This document shows positions 1-10,920 of a stretch of DNA of 50,259 nt, one piece after another. The translations under genes were made by a program, and so were the position numbers. Source of the DNA: Gnetum montanum (lineage: Eukaryota > Streptophyta > Gnetopsida > Gnetales > Gnetaceae); contig MNCI01035086.1 of NCBI GenBank assembly GCA_015680685.1, forward strand, positions 268,199 through 318,457, given 5' to 3'. The notes below the pieces were generated by a model. The model did not search any database. It was not told where the DNA came from and was given only the letters and a program-made list of their open reading frames with translations. The number at the start of each line of letters is the position of its first letter. Within the stretch, counting starts at the first letter, position 1.

Positions 1-71
1 GGACTACGATATCACGTGGGCTGCGATATTGTGTACACGATATCGCGGCCTATGCTAACCGCGTCTCATCA
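1..71 (-). repeat. U3 end of an Athila/Tat-like LTR (GATATC subfamily), truncated by window edge
   Basis: The sequence carries several GATATC palindromes (positions 6-13, 44-52) and ends in GCGTCTCATCA. That is the same U3 terminus seen in the 3' LTR of element 3 at 41671-41681. On the minus strand it reads TGATGAGACGC and so on, the LTR 5' end. Only this end is in the window, so element type and length cannot be judged. Confidence 0.75.
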
Positions 72-316
72 CAAACCATACGAATTACTAAGATGTTCAC
101 ACATGATCCAATTGAATTTTGTGGATTTCTAGTGTTCTTGTACATAGGATTCAATCTAGAAGGTGAATCTAATGGTGGAATCATCCTTGTCTTTCCAACT
201 ACACTTGTGAAGCTCAATTATATGGTTAAGTGCAATTGAGGCACATGATTTTTATTACTAATCTATATCAATCTAATTTGTTCACCTAGGTTTGGGTAGT
301 TAATTGATATAGAAGA
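72..316 (-). repeat. Truncated LTR-derived fragment
   Basis: It resembles the R/U5 part of the solo LTR that follows: CCATACGAAT, then a run matching the next copy around 'tacataggattcaatct', then a block ending in 'acttgtgaagctca'. The first 25 or so bases of the LTR, from TGATGAG, are missing, and it abuts the LTR end at 71 directly. It looks like a rearranged tandem LTR junction. Its last five bases (GAAGA, 312-316) are the left target-site duplicate of the solo LTR. Confidence 0.55.
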
Positions 317-1179
317 TGATGAGCAGTGAGGTACCCCTACACCCAACCATACGAATCACTAAGGCACTCATGTGTGATTTGGTCAAATTTCGTGGATATT
401 TGGTGTTCTCGTACATAGGATTCAATCTTGTAAGTGAATCTAATCATAGAACGATTGTTGTCTTCCCAACTACACTTGTGAAGCTCATTTGCATGGTTAA
501 GTGTAATTAAGACACATGATTTTCATTATTTTATATTTTGTTTGCCTAAGATTGGTAATAGATTGAGAATAAATTGATTAACTAATTTAACTAGTTTAAT
601 TACTAATTAATAACTAACTATCCTAACATAAGCATCTTGTCCCACTTTCCATACAGATCTTGAACATGTACAACATTGTTGGACGATCACGTGTTAAGCA
701 CTACTGGGATTACCAAGTGTTATACATATGCTCAAAGTGGTCATACTTATGTGTGATAGTCTATTTAGCTTAATTAATTACTTAAAGTCTTAAAATAATT
801 TTAGCTTAATTAATGAAAATAATAAATGAATAAATAAATCATTAAGCTAGTGCAAGTGCTGCAAGGTTTATCAAAACGCTCATCTTTATTGCTGCACAGA
901 CTGCGGTGTTAAGGTACAATAGTGCTCGAATAAAGATTTGTGCACTCCTTGGCTCCTGCTATGGGAACTTAGAAAATTATTTTATCTCTTATGGAAGCAA
1001 ACTGTAAGAATTCTATTAGTAATGAAAATTCTAACCTTTATTAACATGACTAGGGTGTTGTATTTATAGATCTTCTAGGGTGCCATGTCGATGGGTACAC
1101 ATCAACATGGAAAACCCTACATCGACGAGATTCCATCAACGGCATCCCGTCGATGCAACCAACTAAAGACACTTCATCA
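317..1179 (-). mobile_element. Solo LTR, Athila/Tat-like family, GGATCC subfamily
   Basis: The copy starts TGATGAGCAGTGAGG and ends CTTCATCA, so it has the TG...CA inverted ends of the family. It is flanked on both sides by the perfect 5-bp direct repeat GAAGA (312-316 and 1180-1184). No primer site or internal region adjoins it, so it is a solo LTR left by recombination between two LTRs. On the minus strand a TATAAATA box lies at 1068-1061, with CATCGACGAGA / CCCGTCGATG palindromic boxes upstream of it (about 1085-1165). Its length (863 bp) equals that of the 3' LTR of element 2. Confidence 0.9.
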
Positions 1180-1341
1180 GAAGACATAATATTGATACTA
1201 ATTACATAATCATTAATCATATAAACCATGCATATTAAAATATATGCATTACAATCACACATTAATAGCTGCTACCACTAAGACAACTTAGGGTACTAAC
1301 ATGGGTGACTAAATGGAATGTGTTACATCCTTTCCCCTTAG
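1180..1341 (-). repeat. Remnant of a chromovirus 3' LTR end with polypurine tract
   Basis: The stretch ends ...GTGTTACA at about 1328 and is followed by TCCTTTCCCCTTA. On the minus strand this reads as a purine-rich tract directly before TGTAACA, the usual polypurine tract/LTR junction. The integrase remnant lies immediately upstream on that strand, as expected for the 3' end of a gypsy element. The rest of this LTR is not recognisable, probably because the solo LTR inserted in it. Confidence 0.6.
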
Positions 1342-1665
1342 GATCTTCCTTCTAGAAGTTTTTGAGGGTAGGTGACACAAAGATTAGATTGCAATTTTCA
1401 AGAACCTCCTATGTCTCATAGTGATTTTGCCATACTTTTACCATTGTCATAAATTTTCTTCTTAATCTACACTCCATCTTTTCAAGTATCTTCACTAGTT
1501 GCTCAACATATTTAACATCTCTATATAATTGTACTTTAGTCCAATATAGCATATGGCTCTCATCAAACACATATTTATATAGCATGGGCACCTAAAATAC
1601 ATCATGAATATTTGAGGGGTTTGGTTGCAGGCTAACTTGATAAGCCACCTCACCAAACCAAAATG
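1342..1665 (-). pseudogene. Ty3-gypsy chromovirus (Tekay/Del-like) integrase C-terminus, decayed
   Basis: The minus-strand translation contains GEVAYQVSLQP, then NIHDVF, then VPMLYKYVFDESHMLYW, then EQLVKILEKM and VKVWQNHYET. These match the order known from the Tekay/Del lineage: the end of the GPY/F module, the conserved HDVFHVSMLRKY-type segment, and the start of a divergent chromodomain (VKVLW-N). Stops interrupt the frame, including TAG where the family usually has CAC/CAT-His or Gln. The upstream RT/integrase core is missing, cut off by the copia element that begins near 1688. Identification is by motif order, and the lineage is likely but unproven. Confidence 0.7.
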
Positions 1666-1687
1666 AATCAATGTACCTTAGTATAAG

Positions 1688-2069
1688 TGTGGAATATGAT
1701 AACTCGATGTTCCATAATAGAATTAGATAGATCTCATCTATAAATCTATATTAAATAGGATGAGATCCTGTTCATGTAATTCTTATCCAATTCCATGTTT
1801 AGTTCATCCTATATTAAGAATATCCTTAAATAAGATGATAAGGATCATCCCCATGATTTCCAAGATTCATGCTTATCTCTCCAAATCTATTCTTGGGAGA
1901 TCAAGGCCTAGATAATTGTAGTAGCACATATTCATTTGAGATGGAAGAGATAGAAGGAATATAGAAGAGATATAGAATTAAGAAAATTTAACAAGAGTGT
2001 GCTTATTCTAACAAAGTTCTTTATTTCCTTTAAGCTTAGATCTAGATCTAGGGCCTTTTAGATTCTTCA
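1688..2069 (+). repeat. 5' LTR of a Ty1-copia element
   Basis: It begins TGTGGAATATGATAAC and ends TTCTTCA just before a Met-tRNA-like primer site. The length of about 380 bp is ordinary for a copia LTR. No second copy is present in the window, so the left boundary is inferred from the TG dinucleotide and the truncated gypsy sequence to its left. The right boundary is firmer because of the primer site. Confidence 0.6.
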
Positions 2070-2071
2070 TT

Positions 2072-2083
2072 TGGTATCGGAGT
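2072..2083 (+). other. Primer-binding site, initiator Met-tRNA type (copia element)
   Basis: TGGTATCGGAGT differs at two positions from TGGTATCAGAGC, the sequence complementary to the 3' end of plant initiator tRNA-Met. It lies two bases after the LTR end. Confidence 0.8.
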
Positions 2084-2120
2084 AGGTTAGTTCAGATTCT
2101 TTACAATAGATCTTTCTAGA

Positions 2121-3020
2121 ATGGCCCAAAATCATGGATCTGTGTCTCTCCAAGTTCCTGTCTTCAATGGAGAGAATTATGAATATTGGACAATCAAGAT
2201 GTAGACATTTCTGATTTAATAAGATTTGTGGGACCTTGTTGAAAATGGATTCCAAGATGTTGATCAAGAAACATTTCAAGCCTTAATGGAAAATGAAAAG
2301 AATGAAGTTAAGGAACTTCATAAGAAAAATGCAAAAGCATTAGTCATCATTCAATATGGGTTAGATATGATAATCTTTTTCAAAATTGTCATGCATCGAA
2401 CTAGCAAAGCTGCATGGGATGCACTAGAGATTGCATACAAGGGATCATTAAAAGTTCATGTTGTCAAGTTACAAGTATTAAGGAAAGATTTTGAATCTTT
2501 GCACATGCTAGATTTAGAGAATATTGATCAATACATCAGCTAATTTCAACAAGTTTGAAATGGACTTGAATCTTGTGGAGAAACACTTGAGGAAAGGCAT
2601 GCTGTTGAAAAGATCCTTCAAAGTGTAACCTAACAATGTGATCCTATTGTCATGGCTATTGAAGAAGTAAGAGATCTTGATAAGATGACCATGGTTGAGC
2701 TCATAGGAAGCTTAAGGACATACAAGCAAAGAATTACTGCTTGTGAGGATTCAATAGCAAATGCATTTCAAGCACAATTTCAGAGGACATCCAATCAAGA
2801 TCAAAATTGACATCAAATATCCTCAAGTGGGTCCTCATTCAGAGGCCGTGGATGTGGTCGTGGCAGATCTAGAGGTCATGGTTGTGGAAGATCAAATCAA
2901 TCAAAGGAAGGTAAGCATTGTGATTTCTGTGGTACCAACACTCACAATTCTCTTGAATGTTAGTCAAGGAAGAAGTATGAAAAGAAGGGCAAAGCAAAAA
3001 TTGTAGAACATGAAGATCAA
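2121..3020 (+). pseudogene. Ty1-copia gag (UBN2-type) with zinc knuckle, decayed
   Basis: Starting at ATG 2121, the frame reads MAQNHGSVSLQVPVFNGENY followed by EYWTIKM, the usual N-terminal start of copia gag. The helical gag core follows: LWDLVENGF near 2225, SKAAWDALEIAYKG near 2405, and LQVLRKDFESL. An arginine/glycine stretch (FRGRGCGRGRSRG) and a zinc knuckle CDFCGTNTHNSLEC (CX2CX4HX4C) at about 2915-2960 close the domain. Gag forms the virus-like particle and the knuckle binds RNA. Stops at 2204, 2218, 2541, 2628 and elsewhere break the frame, many of them TAG/TAA where Gln is expected. Partial open frames run 2226-2543 and 2761-3006; the latter is read in a shifted frame. Confidence 0.85.
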
Positions 3021-3290
3021 CAAAAAGGTGAGAAATTATTTTACATTGAAAAGGAGGAAGATCAACTCTTGATCTCTACAAAGGTACTAGATGCTGGCAA
3101 CAACACCAATATTTGGTATGTTGATCGTGGATGCAGCAATCACATGACAGGGAATAAGAAACTGTTCTCAAGCTTGGAAAAATATGATGGAAAGGTAACT
3201 ATAGGGAATGGCAAGAAGTTAACCATTGCTGGGATTGGATCACTTGCCTTCACAACAACTCAAGGTAACAAATATGTTATTTCTTAGATT
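3021..3290 (+). pseudogene. Ty1-copia aspartic protease domain, active site mutated
   Basis: The segment IWYVDRGCSNHMTGNKKLF at about 3111-3170 is the copia protease start. The family consensus has D-S-G-A-S-N-H-M, whereas here the active-site triad reads D-R-G and the next residue is Cys, so the enzyme would be dead. KVTIGNGKKLTIAGIGSLAF follows, the usual flap region. The frame ends in a TAG at 3285. Further downstream NLLSVGQL (about 3313-3335) matches the conserved LLSVSQL link into the integrase region. Confidence 0.85.
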
Positions 3291-4385
3291 TATTTTGTTT
3301 TAGATCTTTTAAAGAATTTATTAAGTGTGGGGCAATTATGTCGTAATGGGTATTGTGTTGAAGTTGAAAAAGATGTTTGTAAAATTTCTAAGGCTGATGA
3401 TGATAAAGGTATTGCTATTATCCCTATAAGAAAGAATCAGATGTACAAGTTGCAGATGGAAAGGGATGTTTATTGTCTCACTGTCATTGAAGACATAGCA
3501 TGGTTATGGCATGCTCGGTTAGGACATGTCAACTTTGGCTCAATGGATTGCATGCAAAAAGGAGAAATTGTAAGAGGTATGCCAAATTTTTCTTTGCTAG
3601 ATAATCATGATTGTGGCATATGTCAACTAGGAAAAATTACAAGGTTTCCATTTCTTAGAAAAGAACATAGATCTCAAGAAAAATTAGATTTAGTTGATAC
3701 GGATTTATGTTATCCCATGCAAACATTGAGTCTAGGTAAAAACCAATACATGTTAATCATAGTGGATGATTTTTCAAGATTTTCTTGGGGGTATTTTATG
3801 AAATTTAAAGATCAAACATTGGGATTTTTTAAAGAATTTAAGGTGGAAGTAGAAAATCAAAGTGGCAATACAATTAAGAAAATTTGCATAGATCATGGTG
3901 GTGAATTTCTATCAAATGAATTTGATGAATTTTGTAGGAAAAGTGGGATTATTCATCAAACTACCACCTTGTTTACACCTTAACAAAATGGCATTGCTGG
4001 GAGGAAACATAGAATAGTGGTTGAAATGGCAAGGTGTCTACTTCAAATGTTAGGTTTAGGAAATAAGTTTTGGGTAGAAGCTTGTGCAACATCAGTTTAT
4101 CTTTTAAATAGGATGCCATCAAGGTCAATTCAAAATAAACCACCATATGAATTATGGCATGATTATCCACCCAATATTTCTCATTTGAAAATTTTTGGTT
4201 CACATTGCTATGTGCAAATCCTTGAACAAAATCAACAAAAATTAGATGTGAAAGTTATGCCTTGTATTTTTCTTGGATATGCCAAAAATACCAAAGCCTA
4301 CAAATGTTATGATGAGAAAAAGTAAAAGGGTGATACAGTCATGTGATGTTCATTTTAGTGAACTTGAAGCCAAACAATGTGGAGG
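3291..4385 (+). pseudogene. Ty1-copia integrase, decayed
   Basis: WLWHARLGHVNFGSM and CGICQLGK (about 3500-3640) form the HHCC zinc-binding domain. The catalytic core shows VDTDLCYPM (first Asp), MLIIVDDFSRFSW, CIDHGGEFLSNEF (second Asp, then GGEF) and a Glu-containing segment ending FCRKSGIIHQTTTLFTP. A TAG follows at 3980, where Gln of the PQQNG motif is expected. After it come IAGRKHRIVVEMAR, FWVEACATSVYLLNRMPS and HLKIFGSHCYV, all standard for the copia integrase C-terminal half. The frame shifts near 4325; KRVIQSCDVHF continues the usual linker. Integrase inserts the cDNA, but this copy cannot. Confidence 0.9.
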
Positions 4386-5584
4386 ACAACATATGGGATC
4401 CATGCAAAACCAAATACCATACAAAAGTATTTTTTATGGCAACATGGGATAGCAAAATCAACCATGCACAAAGAAAAATATAATTGCTAAACAATGTGAA
4501 TAGCGCAGGTTTGAGCTTGGAGATGGAACAACAAAAAACAACACGTCTTATGCCTACCATCAACATGATTTAGTAGGCCACGGTGACTACATTACTAGTA
4601 GCGGTGGTAGTCACAATAGATCTAATATTTCTAATTTTTTGTAGTAGCAACGGAAAAGTATAATTGATGATAACATGGGAAGACAAGGTTCCATTACATA
4701 GGCATCCAAAATGCAGGCTTGTAGTTTCCAACAAGGGTAGCAACATTCATGTTTGCAGCCACGTACCACCAGCCACTTCCCTCAAACTACCATAAGACCC
4801 ATGGCCCAAGAATCTTGTCATGCCTTCATCCATCAATGCATGAATCCATTTTGCCAGCCAAACCCTCCTATGGACTATATTTTTTATAGTAGCAGAGGAG
4901 AAAATGGGCCTGTATACACCGACATGTCCATCAAAGGTGATGTTTTTCCTAATTTTTTTGCTGAGTGTATATCACTGTCATCACCATCAAAATCCCTTAC
5001 TACCTTCCAGCATAGCAGAAGCCAAATATTAATGGTTGTTTATTTGACATCCTTAATCAATTATTTTATAGCTCACAATGTAGAGATCCCAGCTACCTAG
5101 ACATAATGTTTTCCACATCTGCATCAATGCTAGAATTTGAAGATAGATTGTACAAATACTTGCCATTTGTTTCCTCATTTTATGGGATCAATCCCACCTA
5201 AAACTATTTCTAACGCAGCTCCACAATGGGATAAAAATCATAATGTTTCTCACACCAATACTTTGCAGCAGTGGCATCAAATGTCATTCCCTCTTACAAG
5301 CCACACCTCTGTAGCAGCACCATCACAAATCATTCCCTCTAGGACACATTCTATATCAACAATGTCCACTCCATGATAGATTCCATCCACATCCTGGCTA
5401 GCTATCTATCATTTGGTCTCACAAATGTTGGATATGAATTTCAATAGGTGCATGACCCGTAGTCACTTTAAGGAGAATAATGTACACCCAACCTAGGATG
5501 TGGCAAACATTGAAAATGCTCTCTTTACCACTGTGGATGATGAATTCTTTGCACTAATTATGCTAATGGAGGGGGNATTAGTAT
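4386..5584 (+). other. Unrecognised stretch between copia integrase and RT
   Basis: This 1.2-kb stretch sits where the variable copia linker is expected. It is rich in CA/CAT and contains open frames of 115 codons (4753-5100) and 79 codons (5137-5376) rich in Ser, Thr, Pro and His, with no motif I recognise. It may be decayed linker or a small insertion. One ambiguous base (n) lies at 5576. Confidence 0.4.
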
Positions 5585-5666
5585 GGTGAAATAGAAAAAT
5601 TCAAAGCTTGCATAGTCACCAAAGGATATCTCCAATAGTAAGGTAGAGACTTTGATGATAACTTTG
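5585..5666 (+). pseudogene. Ty1-copia reverse transcriptase, first segment only
   Basis: The reading EIEKFKACIVTKGYLQ, two stops, GRDFDDNF corresponds to the first conserved block of copia RT, consensus around YKARLVAKGY-Q-GIDYDETF. Both stops (TAG, TAA) fall at positions usually Gln/Glu. The domain is cut at 5666 by the LTR of element 1, and the catalytic YVDD part is not in the window. Confidence 0.8.
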
Positions 5667-6462
5667 TGATGAGCTACGATATCACGCCTGCGATATCGCG
5701 TATGCAATATTGTGGCCTTCCATGTGATATCACGTACGCGATATCATAGCCTACCTCATTGCCTATAAATAAGAGTGAGGTACACTTGGTTTGCATAGTT
5801 AGTCTTAGTCCCTTATCCAAACTCTTGCCTTTTCTCCCTCTCAAAGTTAGAATTATTTCTGTGTGCCTGTAGTAGGAGTCATAAAGTGAACGAATCCTCA
5901 TTCGAGCATTGTGTACTTGAGCATACCTTGGGTATGGCAATAAAGATGAACTTTGTGATAAACCTTGCAGCATTTAGAATAGATTAATTAATGTTAATTA
6001 CTATTACTTAATGCTTTTCTTAGTTAATTAATTATTCTCTCTCATCCTACGACTCTCCTAAGTAAGCACACACTGTATGATCACTTTGAGCATGTATTAG
6101 CGTTTGGTAATCCCAGTAGTGTTGCACTAGTTTAGGATGTGTACGGAAAGTGAGAACGGATACTCGTGTTAGGATTAGTTAAAGCATACTTGAGTAGTTA
6201 AATCAAAATTAGTTACTTAGTTATCTCTCTCCTCCCTTTGTAGCACTAGGACATAAAAGCTTAAAAACTATAAAAATCATGTACCTCAAGTTTACTTAAC
6301 CATACAATCATGCTATAGAAGTAGGCTTGGGAAGACAACAATTGATCAACCCATCCTTGTTTCACAAAGGCGCGTAAGCACTTAGTCCTTGGAATTCGAC
6401 CAGATTGTGCATGTACGCTTGTATTCGTATGGTTGAGCATAGGGATACCTCGCCACTCATCA
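5667..6462 (+). repeat. 5' LTR of element 1 (Athila/Tat-like, GATATC subfamily)
   Basis: It starts TGATGAGCTACGATATC and ends CCACTCATCA, directly before a tRNA-Asp-type primer site, so this is a 5' LTR on the plus strand. Two clusters of GATATC palindromes (5677-5716 and 5730-5752) lie upstream of a TATAAATA box at 5764-5771. The flanking five bases on the left are CTTTG. No matching 3' LTR of this element is seen in the window. Confidence 0.85.
5764..5771 (+). promoter_or_regulatory. TATA box of element 1 LTR
   Basis: TATAAATA lies about 100 bp into the LTR, just after the GATATC palindromes. The same octamer stands at the same place in the LTRs at 41609-41616 (minus), 47933-47940 (minus) and 50026-50033 (plus). 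Confidence 0.75.
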
Positions 6463-6463
6463 T

Positions 6464-6481
6464 TGGCGCCATTGCGAGGGA
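6464..6481 (+). other. Primer-binding site, tRNA-Asp type (element 1)
   Basis: TGGCGCCATTGCGAGGGA follows the LTR after one base. It resembles TGGCGCCGTTGCCGGGGA, the complement of the 3' end of plant tRNA-Asp, a primer known for Athila/Tat-like elements. Confidence 0.8.
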
Positions 6482-6594
6482 CTTTTTTGTTTGTGCACTA
6501 ACCAGAAAAATCTTTCACATCATTTGAATGAATCCTTGGGGTTGGTTAAAGAAAAATAATAAACAATAATACATTGCACATTGAATAAAAAATC

Positions 6595-8536
6595 ATGTCT
6601 CCTTCTTTGTACGAAAGTGTTTCACCACCTAAGTTTGATACAAGGAACAATCGAAGCCATAGTACACATGATAATTTGCTAGTTCCTCAACAATTTTGTG
6701 TGGTATATGTTCATCCTGATGAATATGTACCAAACTTTACCTTTATCCTTCACTAGGATGAACAACTACATTGGTGAGATTTAGAAGGTAACATAGTGTT
6801 ACCTCTCGATTGCTCAGTCCCGGGCATGCTTTTTCGTGATCTCATATGAATTGGTATGCAGCATTTACAGGTAGAGTACGTTGTGCATGATCATAACTTG
6901 AGAGAGTATCGACCCATGGAGGCACAACGTCAAAGGGATTTACAACAGGAGAGACATCATGAATCCATGAAGGAATAGCTGTTGCAGAACGTCCCACATG
7001 TCCTAAGCAAAAATGAGGATGGTGAACTTGCCTTAGGTTGTCACCCACACAATGGTATTCCTCCTGTTAACTTTATTCAAGGGGTTGTGTATCAGAATCT
7101 TTACTCAACTATCCATAACCCAGATTCTGGTATCGATAGACACAAAGGGTCTAAAAAGGAACACGAAAATAGAACAAAGATGGACATTCTGATCATAACT
7201 GCGATCGAGGCCACGACCACCAAGGAGAAGGAAGTAGGCACCATCATGGTGATGATCCTCCTTCTTCTTAACCTTCATCATCTCCTTCATCCTCTCCTTC
7301 AAGATTTGGACGTAGTCATAAGGAAAAAGACCATGAGGATAATAGCAAGTGGAACAAAGATCACAGATGAAACAATCGAGAAAGGGGACGAGGGCATTCT
7401 AGAGATTCACAACATGGAAGAAGGAGAGTAGGGAACAACATAGGCATCATAGACGCCATAAATGAGACGATCACGATGAACCCCTACTCGCTACTCGAAG
7501 TATGTTAGACATAGCTAAGGGTAATAGGATCCCAAAAAGGCACCAAAAGGATAGTAGGATCAAGAGATTAGACATGAGAAATATCCCATGATTTGAAGGG
7601 GAATACAACGTTGATCCTCAAAATCATCTACAAGCATTTCATGATGCATGTGCCTTACAAAACATAGAAAATGAATTGCAAAAACTAAAGTTGTTCCCAC
7701 GGACACTAGTCAAAGAAGCAGAAAGCTGGTATCGGTCCTCAGAACCAGAATCCATTCATAGGTGGAGTACCATGTTAGAATTTTTCAACGATAAGTACCA
7801 AATGTACTCCCAAGTGTCCAACCTACGAAAGCAAATCCAAGGCTCAAAACAAGGAGGACATAAACCCTTGGATGCTGCCATGGGTCGATATTATGCACTA
7901 TTACATCGTTGTCTCGACCATGGTTATTCGTAGAGGGATCAACTACGCCATCTTGTAGATGGGTTAGCCATGAAACATGAAGAACCCTTGGGACTTATGC
8001 CCAAGGGAGGCTATCTGAGCTTAGGACCCATCAAGTTTAAAGATTATTGAAGCAAGTTACTAAAGAAGAAGGTGAGTTATGGAAAAGAGAGAGTGTGTAG
8101 GAATATAATAGATTCCCCTGAAAGAAGGGAGTAATATTTTGTGAGGATGAAGAAGAGTCATCACTTGAAGAGATGGTGAATAGGAAAACTTTTTCTATTC
8201 AAAAACTTACATCGGAAGTATAGACAAAGGTGGACCAAATGTGGGACTCCCTAGATGATAAATTTGAAATCGTTCTCAAAGTAGTAGAAGAGTCTAGAGA
8301 GCAAGGTAGTGAACAGGAAAAGAAAAAAAAGAGAGAAGAAGAATATGCACGTAACAAGGGTAAGGACAAGGTTGCCATCATTGAAGAGGTTGTGGACTTA
8401 GATATAGACAATGATAGTGGATGCAAGATATGCAAGTATGACCATCCTAAGGGATGCTGCCCTGTAATCTTACATCTGTAGGAGTCTGGGGTATATGCAT
8501 TCAACCCACGATTAAATAAAAGGTAAACACCCCAAA
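6595..8536 (+). pseudogene. Element 1 gag, first part, decayed and interrupted
   Basis: ATG at 6595 starts a frame that is collinear with the intact gag-pro protein of element 3. Matching blocks are VVYVHPDEYVPNFTFILH (about 6700-6753), GNIVLPLD (about 6787), the gag core with LKLFPRTLVKEAESWYRS (about 7685-7740), NDKYQMYSQVSNLRKQIQG (about 7790-7845), RYYALLHRC and DQLRHLVDG. The zinc-binding-like segment CKICKYDHPKGCC is at about 8424-8462. In-frame stops at 6754 (TAG), 6775 (TGA), 8479 (TAG) and 8524 (TAA) replace Gln/Arg codons of element 3. Frameshifts occur too, for example around 7100-7450 and 7970. The chromovirus at 8537 interrupts the ORF, which resumes at 15327. Confidence 0.9.
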
Positions 8537-9100
8537 TGTAACAACGTTGTCCCTGAGAACGTTGTTCAGCATCCCAAGAGTTTCCCAAGCAGATTCTGAA
8601 TTAGGAAAAAACTCAAGAGGAATACACCTCAGTAATCAACAATCCTGAAACACATGCCAACAAACGATGTGTTAGTGTTAGCATGTCTCCTGAGCGGTGT
8701 TTCATAAACAATATTCATGATACGTTAACAAGCTAGATAGTAGTCCCTTGCTCCACTCACGTGGACACCACGAGGACTACCAGCTGAACCCTCCAGATTC
8801 ATCACTGCATGCTGGTAGTTTGTGTCGTGCTCTAAGGAGCGCACGCAACATCCCACAGCACGTCCCATGACACACCTGGTAAAAACACCCCAACGCATAG
8901 TTGAACTATGCAACCCTCCCAGGCAAGGTCCTATTAAGTGGGGTAATGAGGTAGGTCGTAGCCTCCTCTTACTAATGCATAGAACTACCATGCTAGTATG
9001 GTTTCAAAGACACAAGGAGCGGAGGACCCCTTGTGCCCCCATGACCCCCAAACCGTGGGGAAGGTAGCAGGCTACCAGAAACCCTGCTACCTCTCTCACA
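8537..9100 (-). repeat. 3' LTR of the chromovirus
   Basis: It begins TGTAACAACGTTGTCCC and ends CCTCTCTCACA, and has the same length as the copy at 14763. The adjoining polypurine tract marks it as the 3' LTR on the minus strand. Differences from the other copy are mostly C/T and G/A. Confidence 0.93.
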
Positions 9101-9115
9101 ATTCTCCCTTGCTTA
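9101..9115 (-). other. Polypurine tract of the chromovirus
   Basis: On the minus strand the sequence AAGCAAGGGAGAAT lies directly before the TGTGAGAG start of the 3' LTR. This is the primer site for plus-strand DNA synthesis. Confidence 0.75.
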
Positions 9116-9720
9116 AAATGAGAAACAACCTTCGAGCATGGCCTGGGTAACCTGCAAGGCTGCTACATCAAAACCAAGGGAGAATTCCGTCAATTCTGGG
9201 GAAGTACGCCCATGCTATTCTGAGTCAATTCGAAGGGATCTTTGGTTCTGGAAGGTTCAACTGCTAGGGCCTAAGGCCGTAAAGCATTTTTGTTGAACTC
9301 AACGGTCTTCCTAGGATCTGGACTCATCCTAGCATCTGACACCCAAGTCAAGAGCATCACTCCTCAAGACTTGGACTGTCCATCCTTCCATACCTGGCCT
9401 AAAATGCCAAGCTATGGGAGGACATCAAGTGGTCTATAATTGCAACTTGATAGAACGCACTGACCTAGGGATCCCTGAGTTCTAGGGCGTCCCCTGACTC
9501 ATTTGATCCCAAGATCTAGGGGTCTTAAGTTCAACACTCTTTGAATCTTAAGCCTCATCGCCTATAGAGCACTTTGAATGGCTCCAGGAACCTTCCTCCC
9601 CTATTTGAGGCTGACTCCCATAAGAATTTGCTCTCGAATCCTATAAGGCACCGCATGTCGCACCTCTTTCGATTTTTTTTCACATGGGAGGTTTCTCCAT
9701 CCATCATCGGAGCAACCAAG
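9116..9720. other. 3' untranslated region of the chromovirus, no gene seen
   Basis: About 600 bases lie between the polypurine tract and the chromodomain. There is no protein motif. Open frames here are short and on the other strand. Confidence 0.6.
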
Positions 9721-9724
9721 GTGG

Positions 9725-9928
9725 GAGGTCAATTGCTTACTCCCTATAGAAGTCTAGGATCAAGTTTTCTTGGGACCTCAAGCGCTCCAGTGGTTCCCAG
9801 CTATCATCTGAGTCAGGACGATGTTTCCAATGGACGAGGAACTCCACTTTCAAATCTACCCCATGGGCAGTGGTCCAGAAGTTCCGAATGCATTTTGCTC
9901 TCTTTCCTTGTATAGATTGTATACAAGG
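9725..9928 (-). pseudogene. Integrase-linked chromodomain of the chromovirus, frame-shifted
   Basis: Minus-strand translation beyond the integrase ORF gives VEFLVHWKHRPDSDDSWEPLE and then NLILDFY. This matches the chromodomain pattern E-[FY]-L-V-x-W-K...P.....TWEP-E...L...Y. In chromoviruses this C-terminal domain directs integration to heterochromatin by binding methylated histone H3. A stop near 9926 separates it from the integrase ORF, and another (TAA) follows the segment. Confidence 0.8.
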
Positions 9929-10920
9929 TCACTCTCTGATTGAGAGGCTTCTCTCTAGATACAGGAACCCATCCAGTAATGGCTTCAGCATGTTGACATG
10001 AAAAACTAGATGGACTCGATCCATATTGATCGGTAGCTGAAGCTTATATGTTATAGGGTTAATTTTATCGATGATCCGGAAGGGACCATCATACTGCCTC
10101 ATCAGCTCAAAGGTAGTTCCCTGTTTTGGTTTAAACTGACAAGGGTCAAACTTCAAGAAGACCCAATTTCCCACCTTGAATTCATGAGGCTGGCGTTTTC
10201 CATCAGCATACTTTTTCATTCGTTGCACTGCCCTCTCCAGATGATACTTTGCTGTATCAACATTTTCAGACCACCTCTTCAAGAATTCATCTATTATGGG
10301 ATGTCGACCCTGCAATGAGGGAGAGACCATATGAGGGGTAATGGGCTGCCTTCCCATTACCAGTTTTGTAGGAGAAAACCCAGTAGCTGAGGACTTCTGG
10401 ATGTTATAGCTCAGTTGGGTGATTCCTAACAGAAATGGCCAATTCTTTTGGTCATTATGAACATAGTGACGAAGGTACTCTTCAAGTACCTGATTCATCC
10501 GTTTTGTCTGCCCATTGGTTTGTGGATGAAAGCTTGTTGACAATTTGAGGGTGGTACCCATCATGCTAAATAGTTCTCACCAGAAAGCACTTGTGAAGTG
10601 TGGGTCTCGATTTGAAATGATGCTCATGGGTAACCCAAAATATCTAACCACCCTATCAAAATAGTATGTTGCTGTGTCCTTAGTTGAACATTGTGATGGA
10701 CAAGGAATGCATATGGAAAATTTAGAGAATTTTTCCATCACAACAATAATATTTCTTAAACCCTAAATATTTGGAAATCCCGTGATGAAGTCCATAGACA
10801 CTGTAGCCCATGGAAATGGAGGGATTTCCAAGGGTAGCAGAAGACCACCCAGATGCTCCGTAGACCCCTTTTAGATACACCAGACACTTCTGGATATAAG
10901 CAATCACATCTCAATACATT
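9929..10920 (-). pseudogene. Chromovirus integrase, C-terminal half intact, N-terminal half broken
   Basis: The open frame 9929-10564 (211 codons) starts in the catalytic core with LKLSTSFHPQTNGQTKRMNQ, where the catalytic Glu of the family's NGQTER is replaced by Lys. It continues through WPFLLGITQLSYN, the helical region, and the GPY/F module RQYDGPFRIIDKINPITYKLQLP, ending VFHVNMLKPLLDG. Upstream, the core segments GNPSISMGYSVYG and the zinc-binding region (10565-11030) are scattered across frames with stops. The protein would not be catalytic. Confidence 0.85.

Noticed and set aside
5674-5973. 99-codon minus-strand frame
   Set aside because: It runs antisense through the U3/R part of the element 1 LTR and contains the GATATC palindromes, so it is not a gene.
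8725-9067. Overlapping frames of 81-88 codons on both strands, repeated near 14951-15233
   Set aside because: They occur in both chromovirus LTRs at the same place. The repeat explains the similarity, and no motif supports a protein.
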